Shown one piece after another: positions 38,473-50,415 of a stretch of 64,000 nt of DNA (position 1 is the stretch's first letter; each line of letters begins with the position of its first letter). The translations under genes and the position numbers were made by a program. The notes beneath the pieces were generated by a model. That model made no database searches. It saw nothing but the letters and a program-made list of their open reading frames with translations, and was not told where the DNA came from. The stretch spans positions 1,488,001 to 1,552,000 of the forward strand of contig NZ_CP011389.1 of the NCBI RefSeq assembly GCF_001007995.1, written 5' to 3'. The stretch is from Deinococcus soli (ex Cha et al. 2016). GTDB lineage: Bacteria; Deinococcota; Deinococci; Deinococcales; Deinococcaceae.

Positions 38473-39375
38473 ATGAGGGTTGGTCTGCTTGAAACTCACG
38501 CCGCGCGCCTCCCGGGCTACTGGGCGGCGTTCCTGAAGGAACTGGGCTCCGAGCCCGTTCTGCCCGCCCTGGACGACACGCAGGCCCTGGCACTGGGCCG
38601 CGAGAGCCTGCCGAATGAACCGCTGGGCGTGCAGCTCGTGCTGGGCCGGATCCTGTCGATGGGCCGCGTGGACGCCGTACTGATCGCGCAGTGGCCCGCC
38701 GTGAGCGGCGACGCCTGGAGCGAGGCGTTGCCCGACCTGCTCGCGCGGCGTATCAGCGGTCTGCCCACCCTGATCGGCGTGCCCGACAGTCCCGAGGGCC
38801 TGGAGGGCGCGGCGACCGAGCTGGGTCTGCGCATATCGCAGAACGCTGGGCGGGTACGGCTGGCGCTGGAGAAGGTGCGGCCCCTGGCGCAGGATCCACG
38901 CGCCGCGCAGCCGCCCCTGACCCGCGCGAGCCGCGCGACGGTCGCCGTGATCGGCCCGCGCGCCCTGCTGAGCGAGCCGCTGGTGGCCGCTCCGCTGCGC
39001 GCGGCACTGGACGACCTGGGCCTGTACGGCGTGTTCAGCCATGAGCTGCCGGTCGCGGACGTCCTGAAGCGCGCCGAGCGTCTGGAGCAGCCGCGCGCGA
39101 CCGCCGGGGACCGTGAACTGTTCGGCGCGGTGTCGCTGCTGGGCGGCAAGGGCGCCGTGAAGGGCTTCCTGTTTGTGAGCGGCGCGCGGGACGGCTCGAC
39201 CGCCACCGCCACGGCCCGTCTCGCGGAGCGGCAGCACAAGCCCACGCTGCTGCTGAGCGTGGACGGCCAGACGGACTTCCCGGAACTCGCGGCGTTCCGC
39301 GACCTCGTGACGTCCGGCGGCGCAGCCCGCCCCGCCCCCAGCGGACCGGACAGCGCGGAGGGTGAGCGCGCGTGA
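38473..39375 (+). CDS. Protein with similarity to the 2-hydroxyacyl-CoA dehydratase (HgdB/DUF2229) fold, no cysteines
   Basis: A 300-residue protein. The N-terminus [20 protein letters not shown], then [11 protein letters not shown], has the layout of HgdB/DUF2229 proteins, where a strand-helix pair opens a Rossmann-like domain. Those bind Fe-S clusters through cysteines; here I find none, so an Fe-S role is excluded and the match is to fold only (weak). The second half has a similar strand-helix start ([20 protein letters not shown]), suggesting an internal repeat. TACACT (38460-38465) ends 7 nt before the ATG. It overlaps the next gene by 4 bp. Confidence 0.7.
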   Translation: MRVGLLETHAARLPGYWAAFLKELGSEPVLPALDDTQALALGRESLPNEPLGVQLVLGRILSMGRVDAVLIAQWPAVSGDAWSEALPDLLARRISGLPTLIGVPDSPEGLEGAATELGLRISQNAGRVRLALEKVRPLAQDPRAAQPPLTRASRATVAVIGPRALLSEPLVAAPLRAALDDLGLYGVFSHELPVADVLKRAERLEQPRATAGDRELFGAVSLLGGKGAVKGFLFVSGARDGSTATATARLAERQHKPTLLLSVDGQTDFPELAAFRDLVTSGGAARPAPSGPDSAEGERA

Positions 39376-39743
39376 ACCTCTGGCGCTGGCTGACCACCCC
39401 GGACCCCGCGCCGGGCTTCACGGCAGGCAAGATGCTCAAGTTGACGGTACGGGTCATGCTGTTCGCGCTGGTCGCCACGCTCCTGAGCGGACTGCTGCAG
39501 CTGACGCCGCTGAAGGACACCCTGAACACGTGGTGGGGCAGCCTGCTGTTCGTGCTGCTGCTGTACATTCCCGCCGCGCGCTTCCTGACCATGGACACCT
39601 TCGCGCCCCGCCGCCCGGTCGCCACGCCGGGCACGGGAGCGAAGGGCGCAGCGGCGAAGGGCAGCAGCGCGCAGCGCCGCAAGGAACGCAACCGCTACGC
39701 CGGGGTCCGCAAAGGCGCGCCCAAGTACGGGGGCCGCCGATAG
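39372..39743 (+). CDS. Small membrane protein of unknown function
   Basis: A 123-residue protein with two membrane helices (about 27-47 and 55-72) and a basic, Gly/Ala/Arg-rich tail ([20 protein letters not shown]) likely in the cytoplasm and able to touch acidic lipid or nucleic acid. GTG 39372 overlaps the preceding stop (GTGA). It sits between the HgdB-like gene and a CDP-alcohol phosphotransferase, with overlaps on both sides, so the three form an operon. No family is recognised. Confidence 0.75.
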   Translation: MNLWRWLTTPDPAPGFTAGKMLKLTVRVMLFALVATLLSGLLQLTPLKDTLNTWWGSLLFVLLLYIPAARFLTMDTFAPRRPVATPGTGAKGAAAKGSSAQRRKERNRYAGVRKGAPKYGGRR

Positions 39744-40548
39744 ACGCCGGGCTCGCCCACACGCGCAAGGCCCGTCCGGCGCGCGAGTGGGCGGGCGAAC
39801 GTCTGTTCCGCCCGGCGGCGCAGCTGCTCGTGCCGCCCCTGGCGCGGCTGAACGTCAACCCGCAGCACGTGGTGCTGCTGCACACCGCCCTGGGCCTGAT
39901 CGCCGCGCTGCTCATCCGGCGCGGCGAACGCGTCCGGCCCGCACTGCTCCTGCAGGTCAAGACACTGCTGGACGGTCTGGACGGGCAGCTGGCCCGCGCG
40001 ACCGGGCAGACGACCGAGACCGGCCGGTACCTGGACACCGAGGGGGACCTGCTGGTGAACCTCGCGCTGAACGTGGCGATCCTGGGCCGTGCGGGCGTGC
40101 CGGTCACGCTGCTGCAGAGCCTGATCCTGACCGTGGATTTCCTGTGGGAGCGGGAGTACCGCGCCGCGCGCGGTGAGGTCTTCCGCGAGGGCGCCGCGCA
40201 GGCCGGGGATCACCCGGTCGTGCTGGGAGCCCTTCAGGCGGTGTACAACGCGTATTTTGTGCCGCAGGAACGGGCGCTGGACCGCGCCTTTCAGCGTCGG
40301 CTGCGCCGCGTGACCGGCACGGCTGTGCCCTCCCTGACGCAGCGGCAGGCGTACACGCCGCTGGCCGTGAACACCCTGAGCGCCAACCTCGGTCTTTCCA
40401 CGCAGTTTCTCCTTCTGGGCGCGTGCGTGCTCTCGGGCCGCCCGCGGTGGTACGCGCGCAGCCTGGGCGTGCAGGCGCTGGCGCTGGTGGGCGCGCAGAT
40501 GTGGCGGGAAGCGCAGGCGCGGACCGTCGGGGGAGCGCCTGGGCCGGA

Positions 40549-40570
<22 letters not shown>
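39740..40570 (+). CDS. CDP-alcohol phosphatidyltransferase family protein, non-canonical start
   Basis: A protein of about 276 residues with the CDP-OH-P motif D81-G-Q-L-A-R86 ... G95-R-Y-L-D99 ... D103, for transferring a phospho-alcohol group between CDP-alcohol and an acceptor in the membrane. The conserved N-terminal region ([20 protein letters not shown]) begins right after the upstream stop, but no ATG, GTG or TTG is in frame there; ATA at 39740-39742 overlaps the TAG stop by 4 bp in the ATGA manner. An internal GTG (about 39830) would lose the first helix. The 3' end overlaps the DUF2270 gene by 22 bp. Confidence 0.78.
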
Positions 40571-41235
<665 letters not shown>

Positions 41236-41461
41236 TGTGGCATGGCGCGTGGATCAGGAGGCTTCTCCTCACTTGTCGGCAGAGCCGCTGCCGGACGCGC
41301 CTGACTCGTCCTGCCACCTCGGCGCTACCCCCAGATGGCGGGACAGGCAATGGAATTCGTTTCACAAATGACCGATTGCAGAGCAGCCTATGGTTTGCAG
41401 ACCGTTCCATACGTTCCACTCACCGTGACGGGCCCCGCGCCCCATCACGCCGGAGGCTGCA

Positions 41462-42790
41462 ATGAACCGTACCCGTCTGTTTGGCCTGCTCACCCTCTCC
41501 GTCCTCCTGGCTGCCTGCGGACAGACCCCGGCCCAGCTCACCCCCGACGCCCCCCAGGCCAGTGCGCCGACCTTCGTGGACGGCGAACTCCTGGTGCAAC
41601 TGAAAGGCGGGGTCAGCAGCCAGGCGCTGACCAGCCTGAGCGCGCTGGGCGTGCAGAACGTCGAGACGCTCGCCACCGTGAACGGCGCCGCACTGCTGCG
41701 CGCCCGCATCACCGACGGTCAGGGCGTGACGGCCAAGGCCCAGCAGCTCCAGGCCAGCGGCCTCGTGCGCTTCGCGGAACCCAACTGGACGTACCAGACC
41801 CAGGCGCTGCCCAGCGACATTTCCTACACGAACGGCACGCTGTGGGGCATGAAGGGCAACTTCGGCTCGGGCGCCGAGACCGCCTGGGCCGCCGGGAAGA
41901 CCGGCAGTAAGAGCGTATACGTGGGCATCATCGACGAGGGCTACCAGTTCGACCACCCGGACCTCAGGGGCAACGCGTGGCTGAACCCCTTCGACCCGGC
42001 CGACGGGCGCGACAACGACGGCAACGGCTACGTGGACGACTCGCGCGGCTGGGACTTCGCGAACAACGACAGCACCGTCTATGACGGCGGCACGCGCGGC
42101 AGCCTCGACGCGCACGGCACGCACGTCGCCGGGACGATCGGCGGCACCGCGAACGACGGCGGCGTGGTCGGCGTGAACCACAACGTCACGTTCATCAGCG
42201 GCAAATTCCTGGGCCGCCGCGGCGGGAACACCGCCGACGCGATCAAGGCCGTGGACTACTTCACGGACCTCAAGACCCGCCACGGGCTGAACATCGTCGC
42301 CACGAACAACAGCTGGGGCGGCGGCGGCTACAGCCAGGCCATGTACGAGGCGATCGTCCGCGCCGCGAAGGCGAACATCCTGTTCGTCGCCGCCGCCGGG
42401 AACAGCGGCACGAACAACGACACGACCGCCAGCTACCCCAGCAACTACGACACGACGGCCGGCGCCGGGTACGACGCCGTGATCGCCGTGGCCGCCATCG
42501 ACAAGGCCGGCGCGCTGGCATCCTTCAGCCAGTACGGCAAGACCACCGTGGACATCGGCGCGCCCGGCGTGGCGATCACCAGCAGCGTGCCGTACAACAC
42601 CTACAGCAGCTACAACGGCACCAGCATGGCCACCCCGCACGTGACGGGCGGCGTCGCCCTGTACGCCAGCATCAACCCAGGCGCGAGTGCCGCGCAGATC
42701 CGTTCCGCGATCCTGGGCAGCGCCACGCCCACCACCAGCCTCAGCGGCAAGACCGTTACCGGCGGCCGCCTGAACGTCAGCGGCTTCTAA
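41462..42790 (+). CDS. Secreted subtilisin-like serine protease (S8), lipoprotein
   Basis: A 442-residue subtilase. The signal peptide ends in LLAAC with Cys19 for lipidation. Residues 30-115 form an inhibitor-I9-like prodomain (VDGELLVQLKGGVSSQALTS). The catalytic triad is Asp158 (GIIDEGYQFDHPD), His218 (DAHGTHVAGT) and Ser388 (NGTSMATPHV). It is probably attached outside and degrades protein as a nutrient source. Its signal region resembles that of the M36-like lipoprotein at 13300-14367. The upstream 226 bp is relatively AT-rich and likely holds the promoter. A terminator follows. Confidence 0.94.
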   Translation: MNRTRLFGLLTLSVLLAACGQTPAQLTPDAPQASAPTFVDGELLVQLKGGVSSQALTSLSALGVQNVETLATVNGAALLRARITDGQGVTAKAQQLQASGLVRFAEPNWTYQTQALPSDISYTNGTLWGMKGNFGSGAETAWAAGKTGSKSVYVGIIDEGYQFDHPDLRGNAWLNPFDPADGRDNDGNGYVDDSRGWDFANNDSTVYDGGTRGSLDAHGTHVAGTIGGTANDGGVVGVNHNVTFISGKFLGRRGGNTADAIKAVDYFTDLKTRHGLNIVATNNSWGGGGYSQAMYEAIVRAAKANILFVAAAGNSGTNNDTTASYPSNYDTTAGAGYDAVIAVAAIDKAGALASFSQYGKTTVDIGAPGVAITSSVPYNTYSSYNGTSMATPHVTGGVALYASINPGASAAQIRSAILGSATPTTSLSGKTVTGGRLNVSGF

Positions 42791-42807
42791 CCTCTTCCCT
42801 CTCCGGT

Positions 42808-42834
42808 GCCGCCCCCCAGTGAACGGGGGGCGGC
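42808..42834. terminator. Terminator between subtilase and MBL genes
   Basis: A perfect 10-bp stem (GCCGCCCCCC at 42808-42817 with GGGGGGCGGC at 42825-42834) and a 7-nt loop, between two convergent genes. Confidence 0.75.
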
Positions 42835-42841
42835 GCTGCTG

Positions 42842-43486
42842 TCATTGCAGGAAGGGATTCGTCTGGATTTCCGTGGCGACCGTCGTGCGCGGTCCGTGCC
42901 CCGGGTACACCGCCGTGTCGCCCGGCAGGGTCAGCAGCTGCCCGCGGATGCCCGCCAGGAGCTGCGGGTGGTTCCCGCCCGGCAGGTCGGTGCGGCCGAT
43001 TCCACCGCGGAACAGCGTGTCCCCCGCCACCACGAGACCCGGCGCGCTGAACACCACGTGCCCCGGTGCGTGCCCCGGCAGGAACCGGGCGGTGAGGGTC
43101 AGGTCGCCCGCCGTGAACGTCTGCCCCTCGCTGATCTCATGGTCGGGATCGGCCGGCTGGATGAACGGGAGGTTCCAGCGCGCGGCACTCTGCGCGCCCG
43201 CCCGGTACAGCGGCAGGTCCGCCGGGTGCAGCCACACCGGCACCTGCAGCGCTTCCCGCAGCGGCTGCACGGCGCCGATGTGATCGAAGTGCGCGTGCGT
43301 GAGCAGGATGCCCCTCACCGTCACCCCCGAGCCGCGCACCAGCGTCAGCAGGCGCTCGGCGTCGTCGCCCGGGTCGATCAGGAAGCCCTCATTCTGGGTC
43401 CCGGCGATCAGGATGGCGTTCTCCTGGACGGGACCGGTCGGCACCGACCAGAGGCGCAGCGCGCCATGCGTGAAAGGAGCACTCAT
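42842..43486 (-). CDS. MBL-fold metallohydrolase, glyoxalase II-like
   Basis: A 214-residue metallo-beta-lactamase-fold hydrolase. The HxHxDH zinc motif is THAHFDHIG, followed by GHAPGHVVF and the final HG near YPGHGPRTT. The short size fits the YcbL/glyoxalase II-like group, which hydrolyses thioesters such as S-lactoylglutathione or similar. It has its start next to a GGAG sequence; it is monocistronic, with repeat copy C upstream. Confidence 0.92.
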   Translation of the reverse strand: MSAPFTHGALRLWSVPTGPVQENAILIAGTQNEGFLIDPGDDAERLLTLVRGSGVTVRGILLTHAHFDHIGAVQPLREALQVPVWLHPADLPLYRAGAQSAARWNLPFIQPADPDHEISEGQTFTAGDLTLTARFLPGHAPGHVVFSAPGLVVAGDTLFRGGIGRTDLPGGNHPQLLAGIRGQLLTLPGDTAVYPGHGPRTTVATEIQTNPFLQ

Positions 43487-43537
43487 GCCCGGCAGTCTAC
43501 GCCGGGGCGTCCTGCGCTGGTCCCTTCAGGTGTCGGG

Positions 43538-43622
43538 TCATACCGACTCCGGTTGCGTGGTTTGCAAAAACCATTTGATCCGGGTGGACGCGAGTCGGAG
43601 CAGCGCGGGTTCCGGGCGTAGC
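43538..43622. repeat. MITE-like dispersed element, copy C
   Basis: An 85-bp copy of the family in copies A and B, here starting TCATACCGACTCCGGTTG on the plus strand, with a hairpin (GGTTT-gcaa-AAACC, around 43559-43572) and a downstream GTGGACGCGAGTCGGAGC block. It lies in the gap between the MBL and delta' genes and is not at a stop codon. Confidence 0.65.
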
Positions 43623-43673
43623 GTTGGCCCCCGGTGGTCTTCCGGGTTGCTGACGGAACAGACGAAATCCGCT

Positions 43674-44609
43674 TCAGGCGTGCCCGAAGGCGCCTCGCAG
43701 CGCCAGCGCGAACACCTGGAAGCTCAGACTGGGGCTGGCGTACGCCTCCAGGGCCTCCTGGAGCGCCGTCAGGGCCGTGTCGGCGCGCGCGCGGACGTGC
43801 GGCGGCTGATCCCGCCACGTGAAGCGCAGCGTCTCGGGATGCCAGGCCGGATCGAAGCGTTTCTCCAGCGCCTCGGCGGCCTCCAGGGCGCCCAGCAGGC
43901 TCTCGCCGAGCGCGTTCGTGAGTTCACGGGCGTCCTGCAGGGCGGAGCGTACCGATTCCGGGTCGTGCAGGACCCCGGTGCGTCCCGCGGCGAACGCCAC
44001 GAGTTCCGCGTCGGGTTCCTGCCCGGCGCGCAGCAGGGCGCGTTCCAGCGCCGGGTCGCTGACCGGCGTGACGGTCAGGCGGGCGCTGCGGCTGACGATG
44101 GTGGGCAGCACCGCGCGCAGGTCCTCGGCGAGGAACACGAACAGTGCGCCGTGCGGGGGTTCCTCCACGAGTTTCAGCAGGGCGTTCGCGGCCTCGGGGC
44201 CGAGGTACTCGGCGCCCTGCACGATCACCACGCGCCGATAGAAGGTGGGCCGCACCTCCAGGAATTCGAACACGTGCGTCTCGTACTCGCGGGCCTTGTC
44301 CCGGGCGGACAGGACCGCGCCGATGGGAATCAGTTTGCGCCGCGCGGCCTTGCCGGTGCTCGTCGTGGCGCGCGGCTCGACGAGCAGCAGGTCCGGGTGG
44401 GCGCCGGCCGCCAGGGCCCGGCACGACGGGCACGTGCCGCAGGCCTCGCCGTACATGCCCCTCTGCCCGGCGCAGTTGTGCTGCGCGGCCACGGCGCGCG
44501 CCACGTCCAGCTTGCCGACGCGGGCCGGGCCGGTCAGGAGCAGGGCGTTGCCCCGGAAGGCTCCGGTCTGCTCCAGCAGCGGGCCGTGCAGGTCGGCGGC
44601 GGTCGTCAT
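43674..44609 (-). CDS. holB: DNA polymerase III subunit delta' (clamp loader)
   Basis: A 311-residue clamp-loader subunit. The P-loop-like segment [15 protein letters not shown] (27-41) is degenerate as usual in delta'. Zinc-site cysteines are C46, C57, C60 and C63. SRC-like VSRSARLTV gives the arginine-finger region, in which the usual SRC is SRS. It helps load the beta clamp during replication, working with DnaE encoded at 50904-54896 and DnaX elsewhere. It is 8 nt downstream of the phosphoesterase gene, likely in one unit. Confidence 0.9.
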   Translation of the reverse strand: MTTAADLHGPLLEQTGAFRGNALLLTGPARVGKLDVARAVAAQHNCAGQRGMYGEACGTCPSCRALAAGAHPDLLLVEPRATTSTGKAARRKLIPIGAVLSARDKAREYETHVFEFLEVRPTFYRRVVIVQGAEYLGPEAANALLKLVEEPPHGALFVFLAEDLRAVLPTIVSRSARLTVTPVSDPALERALLRAGQEPDAELVAFAAGRTGVLHDPESVRSALQDARELTNALGESLLGALEAAEALEKRFDPAWHPETLRFTWRDQPPHVRARADTALTALQEALEAYASPSLSFQVFALALRGAFGHA

Positions 44610-44617
44610 GGAAGCGC

Positions 44618-45370
44618 CTACTTCCCGATGGCGAGCCGGGCGGCGAGCACCTGCGGCAGACCCGCCTCCAGCGCCGCCTCCTGCGCCCGCTCGATGTCGT
44701 ACGCCACGCGGAACACCTCGAAGTAGCCGCGCACCGAGTCGTAGATGGCGTAACTGGCCTTCGGGTTCCCGTCGCGCGGCTGCCCGACGCTGCCGGGGTT
44801 CAGGATCACGCGGGTGCTGGGCGCCACCATGTAACTCCCGCCGTCCGGGAAGGCCTGCACCTTCACCCAGTCGCCCACCGGGGAGTTCAGCGTGGCGTAC
44901 GCTGCCGGGACGTGCGTGTGTCCCACGAAGCCCAGGCGGCCCTGCCACTGCGTGAAGGCCTCGCGGGCGGCCGGGACGGAATCGGTGTAGTGGTCGAGGC
45001 TCACCGGCGTGCCGTGCCGGTACCGCGCGCCGACGTCCGGGTCATCAATGCCGTCGCGCCACAGCCGCACCCACGCGACGTCCCGTTCGGACAGGCGTGA
45101 CAGCTGCCACGTGAGGGCCATGCTCACGATCGAGTCCTTGGCCTCTTTGCGACCTGCCGCGTACTGGAGGAGCATCTCGTCGTGGTTGCCCAGCACGCAG
45201 ATCGCGTCGAGTTCGCGCAGGACGTCCAGCACCTCGCGCGGGTGCGGGCCGTAGCCCAGCGCGTCGCCAAGGTGGATGACCTGATCGAAGCGGCGTTTTT
45301 CGGCGTCGTTCAGAACCGCTTGCAGCGCGGTGTGGTTCGCGTGGATATCAGACAGCAGCAGCAGCCGCAC
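44618..45370 (-). CDS. Metallophosphoesterase (YfcE/MJ0936-like)
   Basis: A 250-residue calcineurin-like phosphoesterase. Metal ligands are in [31 protein letters not shown] and [26 protein letters not shown] is the typical C-terminal strand. It may be a phosphodiesterase on cyclic or linear nucleotides. I chose GTG 45368-45370 because TATCAT ends 7 nt upstream and gives [10 protein letters not shown]; the ATG at 45379 would lie inside that -10 box. A small gap separates it from the delta' gene. Confidence 0.88.
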   Translation of the reverse strand: MRLLLLSDIHANHTALQAVLNDAEKRRFDQVIHLGDALGYGPHPREVLDVLRELDAICVLGNHDEMLLQYAAGRKEAKDSIVSMALTWQLSRLSERDVAWVRLWRDGIDDPDVGARYRHGTPVSLDHYTDSVPAAREAFTQWQGRLGFVGHTHVPAAYATLNSPVGDWVKVQAFPDGGSYMVAPSTRVILNPGSVGQPRDGNPKASYAIYDSVRGYFEVFRVAYDIERAQEAALEAGLPQVLAARLAIGK

Positions 45371-45433
45371 ACCGCGCATGATAGCGCGCCACGCGCCTGG
45401 GACGGATGTGTGCGCCCCTGCCGACCGGACCGG

Positions 45434-46480
45434 TCACGGCTGCACGGTCACGCGGCCGCCCAGCCGGTCCAGGCGCACGAACGCGCCCAGCGGCAGCGTG
45501 AGCTGCGGACTGGTGTGCCCGAAATCCACGTTCGCCACGACCGGCAGGTCCGGACGGCCCGCCTCGCGCAGCACGCGGCGCACCCAGGTGTACAGGTCCG
45601 CGACCATCTCGGGCGTGTAGCGGCGCGGGCGGGCCAGCAGCAGTCCCGCCAGCCCACCCAGGATGCCCTGCGCGGCAAAATTGCGCAGCCAGTACCCCAC
45701 CTGCCGGGGCGGGGGGACGTCCTCGCTGGTCTCCAGCGCCAGCACCGCGCCGCGCCACAGGTGGGGCTCCGGCCAGCCGGGCGTGCCGCTGAACATGTCC
45801 AGCACCTCGATGCAGCCGCCCAGCAGATGCCCCTGCGCGGGCGCCTCGCCCTGCAGCCACACCCAGCCGTCACCGGCATCGAAAGTCCGGGGGACCTCCT
45901 GCGCGGCCTCGTCGGCCCAGTCCGGGCTGGCCTGCGTCCAGCCGGGCGCGGGCGCCAGATCGAAGGGCGCGGGCGGATCGATCAGCGCGCGGCGCACCCC
46001 CTGCACCACGTAGGGGTGCATCCCACCGTTCTCCGCGAGGTCGGTCAGCAGCGCCGGACCGTGATATGCCATGACCCCGGCCCGCACGAACTGCGTGAGG
46101 GTCACGGTGGTGTCGCTGAAACCCAGCAGCGCCTTCGGGTGCGCGCGGATCAGGTCCGGGCGCAGGAACGGCAGCAGCCGCACGCTGTCGTCCCCGCCGA
46201 TGATGCTCACCATCCCGCCGATGTCCGGCGCCTCCAGCGCCCAGTGCAGGTCGTCCGCACGGGCCTGCGGGTTCGCCGCCAGGAACGCCGGGCCACGCAA
46301 CGCGTTCGGGGCGGCCACGATCTCCCACCCGAACTCCTGCGCGACCTGCCGCACCCCGGCCCGGTAGCGGGTCATGACCTCGGTCACGAAGCCGCTGGAG
46401 AGGCTCAGGGCCGCCACCCGCGACCCCGGAACCAGCCGCGGCGGGCGCACGAAGCTGGGCGCTGGAGGCGCCGTCAGCAT
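45434..46480 (-). CDS. LD-carboxypeptidase (peptidase S66)
   Basis: A 348-residue S66 family protein. The nucleophile Ser is in LLGFSDTTVTL, Glu in GGCIEVLDMFSG and His in DFGHTSPQLTLPLG, matching the Ser-Glu-His triad. Members cleave LD bonds in peptidoglycan tetrapeptides for recycling, or immunity determinants such as MccF that cleave microcin C; the overall size permits either. The start ATG at 46478-46480 overlaps the 3' end of the GNAT gene by 7 bp. Confidence 0.9.
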   Translation of the reverse strand: MLTAPPAPSFVRPPRLVPGSRVAALSLSSGFVTEVMTRYRAGVRQVAQEFGWEIVAAPNALRGPAFLAANPQARADDLHWALEAPDIGGMVSIIGGDDSVRLLPFLRPDLIRAHPKALLGFSDTTVTLTQFVRAGVMAYHGPALLTDLAENGGMHPYVVQGVRRALIDPPAPFDLAPAPGWTQASPDWADEAAQEVPRTFDAGDGWVWLQGEAPAQGHLLGGCIEVLDMFSGTPGWPEPHLWRGAVLALETSEDVPPPRQVGYWLRNFAAQGILGGLAGLLLARPRRYTPEMVADLYTWVRRVLREAGRPDLPVVANVDFGHTSPQLTLPLGAFVRLDRLGGRVTVQP

Positions 46481-46974
46481 TCCAGCACCAGCCAGTGCTC
46501 GGCGTGCACGCGGCCGTCCCGGCGCACCGCGTCCGGCTGGATGCCCCACACGCGGAAGCCGCAGCGTTCGTACAGACGCCGCGCGGCGTCCTGCGTGTCC
46601 ATGACGGCGAGGTGCAGGGACGTCACGCCCACCCACGAGCGCGCCAGCGCCACCCCGGCCCGCACGAGCGCCGCGCCGAGGCCCTGCCCGCGCGCCCCCG
46701 GGGCGACGGACACGCCGTACACGTTCACGCGGTGCGCCAGCGGCGGGGCCGTTTCGCGCACCAGGGTCAGGAGGCCCAGCAGCTGACCGTCCACGAACGC
46801 CCCCAGCGTGACGCCCGCCGCGTCCGGCGCGAGGCGGGCCGCCAGCGCCTCCTCACCCAGCGCCGCGAACTCGTGTGCGGTCGTCAGGAACGCCGCCGGG
46901 TCGGCCTGCAATGCCGCCAGCCGCGCGGCGCGGTAGGCCGGGGCGTCCGGCGGGGTCAGGCGACGGACCGTCAC
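46474..46974 (-). CDS. GNAT acetyltransferase
   Basis: A 166-residue GCN5-related N-acetyltransferase. The acetyl-CoA loop is in GVSVAPGARGQGLGAALV, and the later strand LHLAVMDTQDAARRLYERCG with GFRVWG is standard. The substrate is unknown. The start GTG at 46972-46974 is chosen because it lies just past the nitrilase stop. It forms part of the minus-strand run nitrilase-GNAT-LD-carboxypeptidase. Confidence 0.85.
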   Translation of the reverse strand: MTVRRLTPPDAPAYRAARLAALQADPAAFLTTAHEFAALGEEALAARLAPDAAGVTLGAFVDGQLLGLLTLVRETAPPLAHRVNVYGVSVAPGARGQGLGAALVRAGVALARSWVGVTSLHLAVMDTQDAARRLYERCGFRVWGIQPDAVRRDGRVHAEHWLVLEC

Positions 46975-46979
46975 GGCAC

Positions 46980-47918
46980 TCAAACGCGCTCCGGCACGCC
47001 GCCCAGGCTCACGACCTGCGCCGGTGTGGGACGCGACGCGCCCACCACGCGGTCGCGCCAGTTCAGGACGTGCCCGTCCACCCTCACGGCGCGGGTCAGG
47101 CGCAGGTCCAGGTCCGTCACCAGCCAGCCCGGCTCGTTCCAGCCCAGCTGCGCCACGATGCCGTCCTCGGGCAGGCCGTTGTCCGACGGGGCGTACACGC
47201 CCGCCGCGCCGTGCGCGTCCTCGACGGCGTACGTCCAGGGGGCGTCCGCGATCAGCGGGGCGTGCAGCGCGTACAGCTGGTTTTCCAGCGCGCGGGCCAT
47301 GCTGCCCACCCGCACCCGCGTGAACCCCGCGCGGCTCCCGGTGAAGGACGGCACGACCAGCAACTCCGCGCCCGCCTCCGCCAGTTCGCGCGCCAGGGTG
47401 GGGAACTCGCTGTCGTAGCAGATGGCGATCCCGAAGCGCAGCGTCCCGCCCGGCAGGGGCAGGTCGAACACCGCCGCGCCCTCGCCCGGCGCGATGTGCC
47501 ACTCCTCGGCCTCGAAACGGGTCATCAGCAGCTTGTCCTGATGCGCCTGCGTGCCGTCCGGACCGAACACGAACGCCCGGTTCACGAAGCCGTGATCCTG
47601 CGCCACGGGGTAGCTCCCGGCGACGATGCTCACGCCATACTCGCGGGCCAGCTGGGCATGCAGCGCCACGAAGTCCGGCACGAACGCCTGCAGCGCCGGG
47701 CGCATGCCGACCACGTCATGATGCAGGTCCTGCGGGAGCAGGCTGATCAGTTCCAGCGGCGCGTACTCCGGGAACACCAGCAGCTCCGCGCCCTGCCCCG
47801 CCGCGTCCGCCACCCAGCGCGAGAGTTTCGCCTCATACGCCGCCCAGTCCGCCAGGAAGTCCACCGGGTACGCCGCTGCCGCCACCCGCACCACCTCTGC
47901 CCGCACGCCATCCGTCAT
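46980..47918 (-). CDS. Carbon-nitrogen hydrolase (nitrilase superfamily)
   Basis: A 312-residue amidase/nitrilase-fold enzyme with the Glu-Lys-Cys triad: E51 (VFPEYAP), K129 ([10 protein letters not shown]) and C167 (AICYDSEF). It hydrolyses an amide or carbamoyl bond; the group with similar length includes omega-amidase/aliphatic amidase-like proteins, but the substrate is not evident. TACACT (plus-strand AGTGTA at 47926-47931) ends 7 nt before the ATG. It heads a three-gene operon, divergent from the FTHF-ligase-like gene. Confidence 0.92.
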   Translation of the reverse strand: MTDGVRAEVVRVAAAAYPVDFLADWAAYEAKLSRWVADAAGQGAELLVFPEYAPLELISLLPQDLHHDVVGMRPALQAFVPDFVALHAQLAREYGVSIVAGSYPVAQDHGFVNRAFVFGPDGTQAHQDKLLMTRFEAEEWHIAPGEGAAVFDLPLPGGTLRFGIAICYDSEFPTLARELAEAGAELLVVPSFTGSRAGFTRVRVGSMARALENQLYALHAPLIADAPWTYAVEDAHGAAGVYAPSDNGLPEDGIVAQLGWNEPGWLVTDLDLRLTRAVRVDGHVLNWRDRVVGASRPTPAQVVSLGGVPERV

Positions 47919-48025
47919 GCGCCCGAGTGTAGCCCCACCCCCCGCCGCGCGCCGCCGCCAGATGACCTATCCGGGACGCGGGGGGCAGGAGGCGGGAAAC
48001 AGTCGCATTTTGCTAGCGTGCAGGT

Positions 48026-48583
48026 ATGAGCACTGCCGGAGCCGTGCGCGAACAGGTGTGGGACGACCTGATGGGCAAGCAGGCCTGCGCCTACCCCCTG
48101 CCGCCGCACGGGCACTGCCCGAACTTCACGCACGCGAAGAAGGCCGCCGCGCAGCTGCTGGCCCACCCCGACCTCACGGCGCGGCACACCCTGATCATCG
48201 GGCCCGAACGCGCGCTGCTCCCCCTGCGGCAGCAGGCGCTGAAGACCGGAAAGACCCTCTACGTCCCGCACCAGAAGAAAGGCGGCTGGTACTGGCGCGT
48301 CACCGACCCGCGCGGCGCGCGCCTGAGCGCCCTGCCAACGTACGGCGAGCCCACCCTGACCCCCGAGGGCGCGCAGGCGGCCGTCCTCGCATGCGTCGCC
48401 GTGGACACGCGCGGCGCGCGGCTCGGGAAGGGCTTCGGGTGGGGCGCGCGCGGCCTGCCCCTGAACCTGCCCGAGTACACCCTGGCACACCCGCTGATGC
48501 TCCGGGAGGCCCTCCCCTGCCCCGCCGACTCGTACGTGCAGCTGATCGGCCTGCCCGACCGGGTCCTGACCTGCCCCCCCTGA
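48026..48583 (+). CDS. 5-formyltetrahydrofolate cyclo-ligase family protein
   Basis: A 185-residue protein. TLYVPHQKKGGWYWRVTDPR in the middle and GFGWGARGLPLNLPEY resemble MTHFS family regions (the latter replacing the usual G-x-GxGYYDR). The usual phosphate-site glycines are altered (RLGKGFGWGARG), so activity on 5-formyl-THF is not assured; the family also contains MTHFSD-like proteins. TAGCGT (48014-48019) ends 6 nt before the ATG. Confidence 0.7.
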   Translation: MSTAGAVREQVWDDLMGKQACAYPLPPHGHCPNFTHAKKAAAQLLAHPDLTARHTLIIGPERALLPLRQQALKTGKTLYVPHQKKGGWYWRVTDPRGARLSALPTYGEPTLTPEGAQAAVLACVAVDTRGARLGKGFGWGARGLPLNLPEYTLAHPLMLREALPCPADSYVQLIGLPDRVLTCPP

Positions 48584-48632
48584 CCCCCCCGGCGGACGGA
48601 ACCCCACCCCCCTGAAGCGCGTACCATGCGGC

Positions 48633-49253
48633 ATGAGCCAGCGAAGAACCAGCCCCGCCGTGCCCGCCCTGATCACGGTCGCCACCGTCGGCGTGGCCGC
48701 CGGCGCCGCGTACCTCGCCCGCACCCGCCAGCGCGACCTCAAGGGCGCCGTCGTCAGCCGCGTCTTAGAGCGCCCCGCCGGCCGCAGCTCCTACCAGGAA
48801 CTCGCCCACAGCCTCGAAACCAGCGGCACCCACCTCACCGGCCGCGCCGCGCGGGCCGCCGACACGCACGCCAACCGCGAAACACTGGCGCACATCATCG
48901 GCATCGAACGCTGGGGCCAGCACCGCCTCGGCGCCGCGCTCGGCCGGCACCCCGACCTCACCGCGCCATACCACACCCACCGGCCTCCCCAGGACACCGC
49001 CCTGCCCCAGTTGCAGGCCATGATCACCAGCACCCGCGCCGCCAGCGTCGACCTCGCCCGGCAACTCCACACCCGCCCCCCCAACGACGACCAGACCATC
49101 CCCCACAACAGCCTCGGGGACCTCACCGCCAAGGCGTGGCTGCGCTACCTGACCCACCACGCCGACCTCGAAAGCCGCAAGCTGCGCGGCCCCACCCCCC
49201 AGAAGGGGGACATGAACCCCACCGAAACGCAGCCCAGCGCAACGAAACTGTAA
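48633..49253 (+). CDS. DinB-superfamily-like protein with N-terminal membrane helix
   Basis: A 206-residue protein. Residues 10-30 are hydrophobic (VPALITVATVGVAAGAAYLA) and can anchor it. The remainder contains two pieces of a four-helix bundle with HIIGIERWGQHRLGAALG and LGDLTAKAWLRYLTHHADLE, the pattern of DinB/YfiT-type proteins, whose His residues bind metal. The enzyme role is unknown. TACCAT (48622-48627) ends 5 nt before the ATG. It is followed by pilT 27 bp later, but likely has a separate function. Confidence 0.75.
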   Translation: MSQRRTSPAVPALITVATVGVAAGAAYLARTRQRDLKGAVVSRVLERPAGRSSYQELAHSLETSGTHLTGRAARAADTHANRETLAHIIGIERWGQHRLGAALGRHPDLTAPYHTHRPPQDTALPQLQAMITSTRAASVDLARQLHTRPPNDDQTIPHNSLGDLTAKAWLRYLTHHADLESRKLRGPTPQKGDMNPTETQPSATKL

Positions 49254-49280
49254 GACGCCTGCCCCTACCCTGAGGGCACC

Positions 49281-50357
<1,077 letters not shown>

Positions 50358-50366
50358 GCCGAAGGC

Positions 50367-50414
50367 AACCCCTCAGTCAGCTTCGCTGACAGCTCCCCTC
50401 AAGGGGAGCCTTTT
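50367..50414 (+). repeat. Left palindromic repeat flanking the DUF559 gene
   Basis: A 48-bp repeat containing two tandem hairpins (GTCAGCTTCGCTGAC and GCTCCCCTCAAGGGGAGC), ending in a T7 run 50411-50417. It lies between the pilT stop and the DUF559 stop (2 nt away) and also makes a good terminator for pilT. The reverse copy is at 50826-50874. Confidence 0.85.
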
Positions 50415-50415
50415 T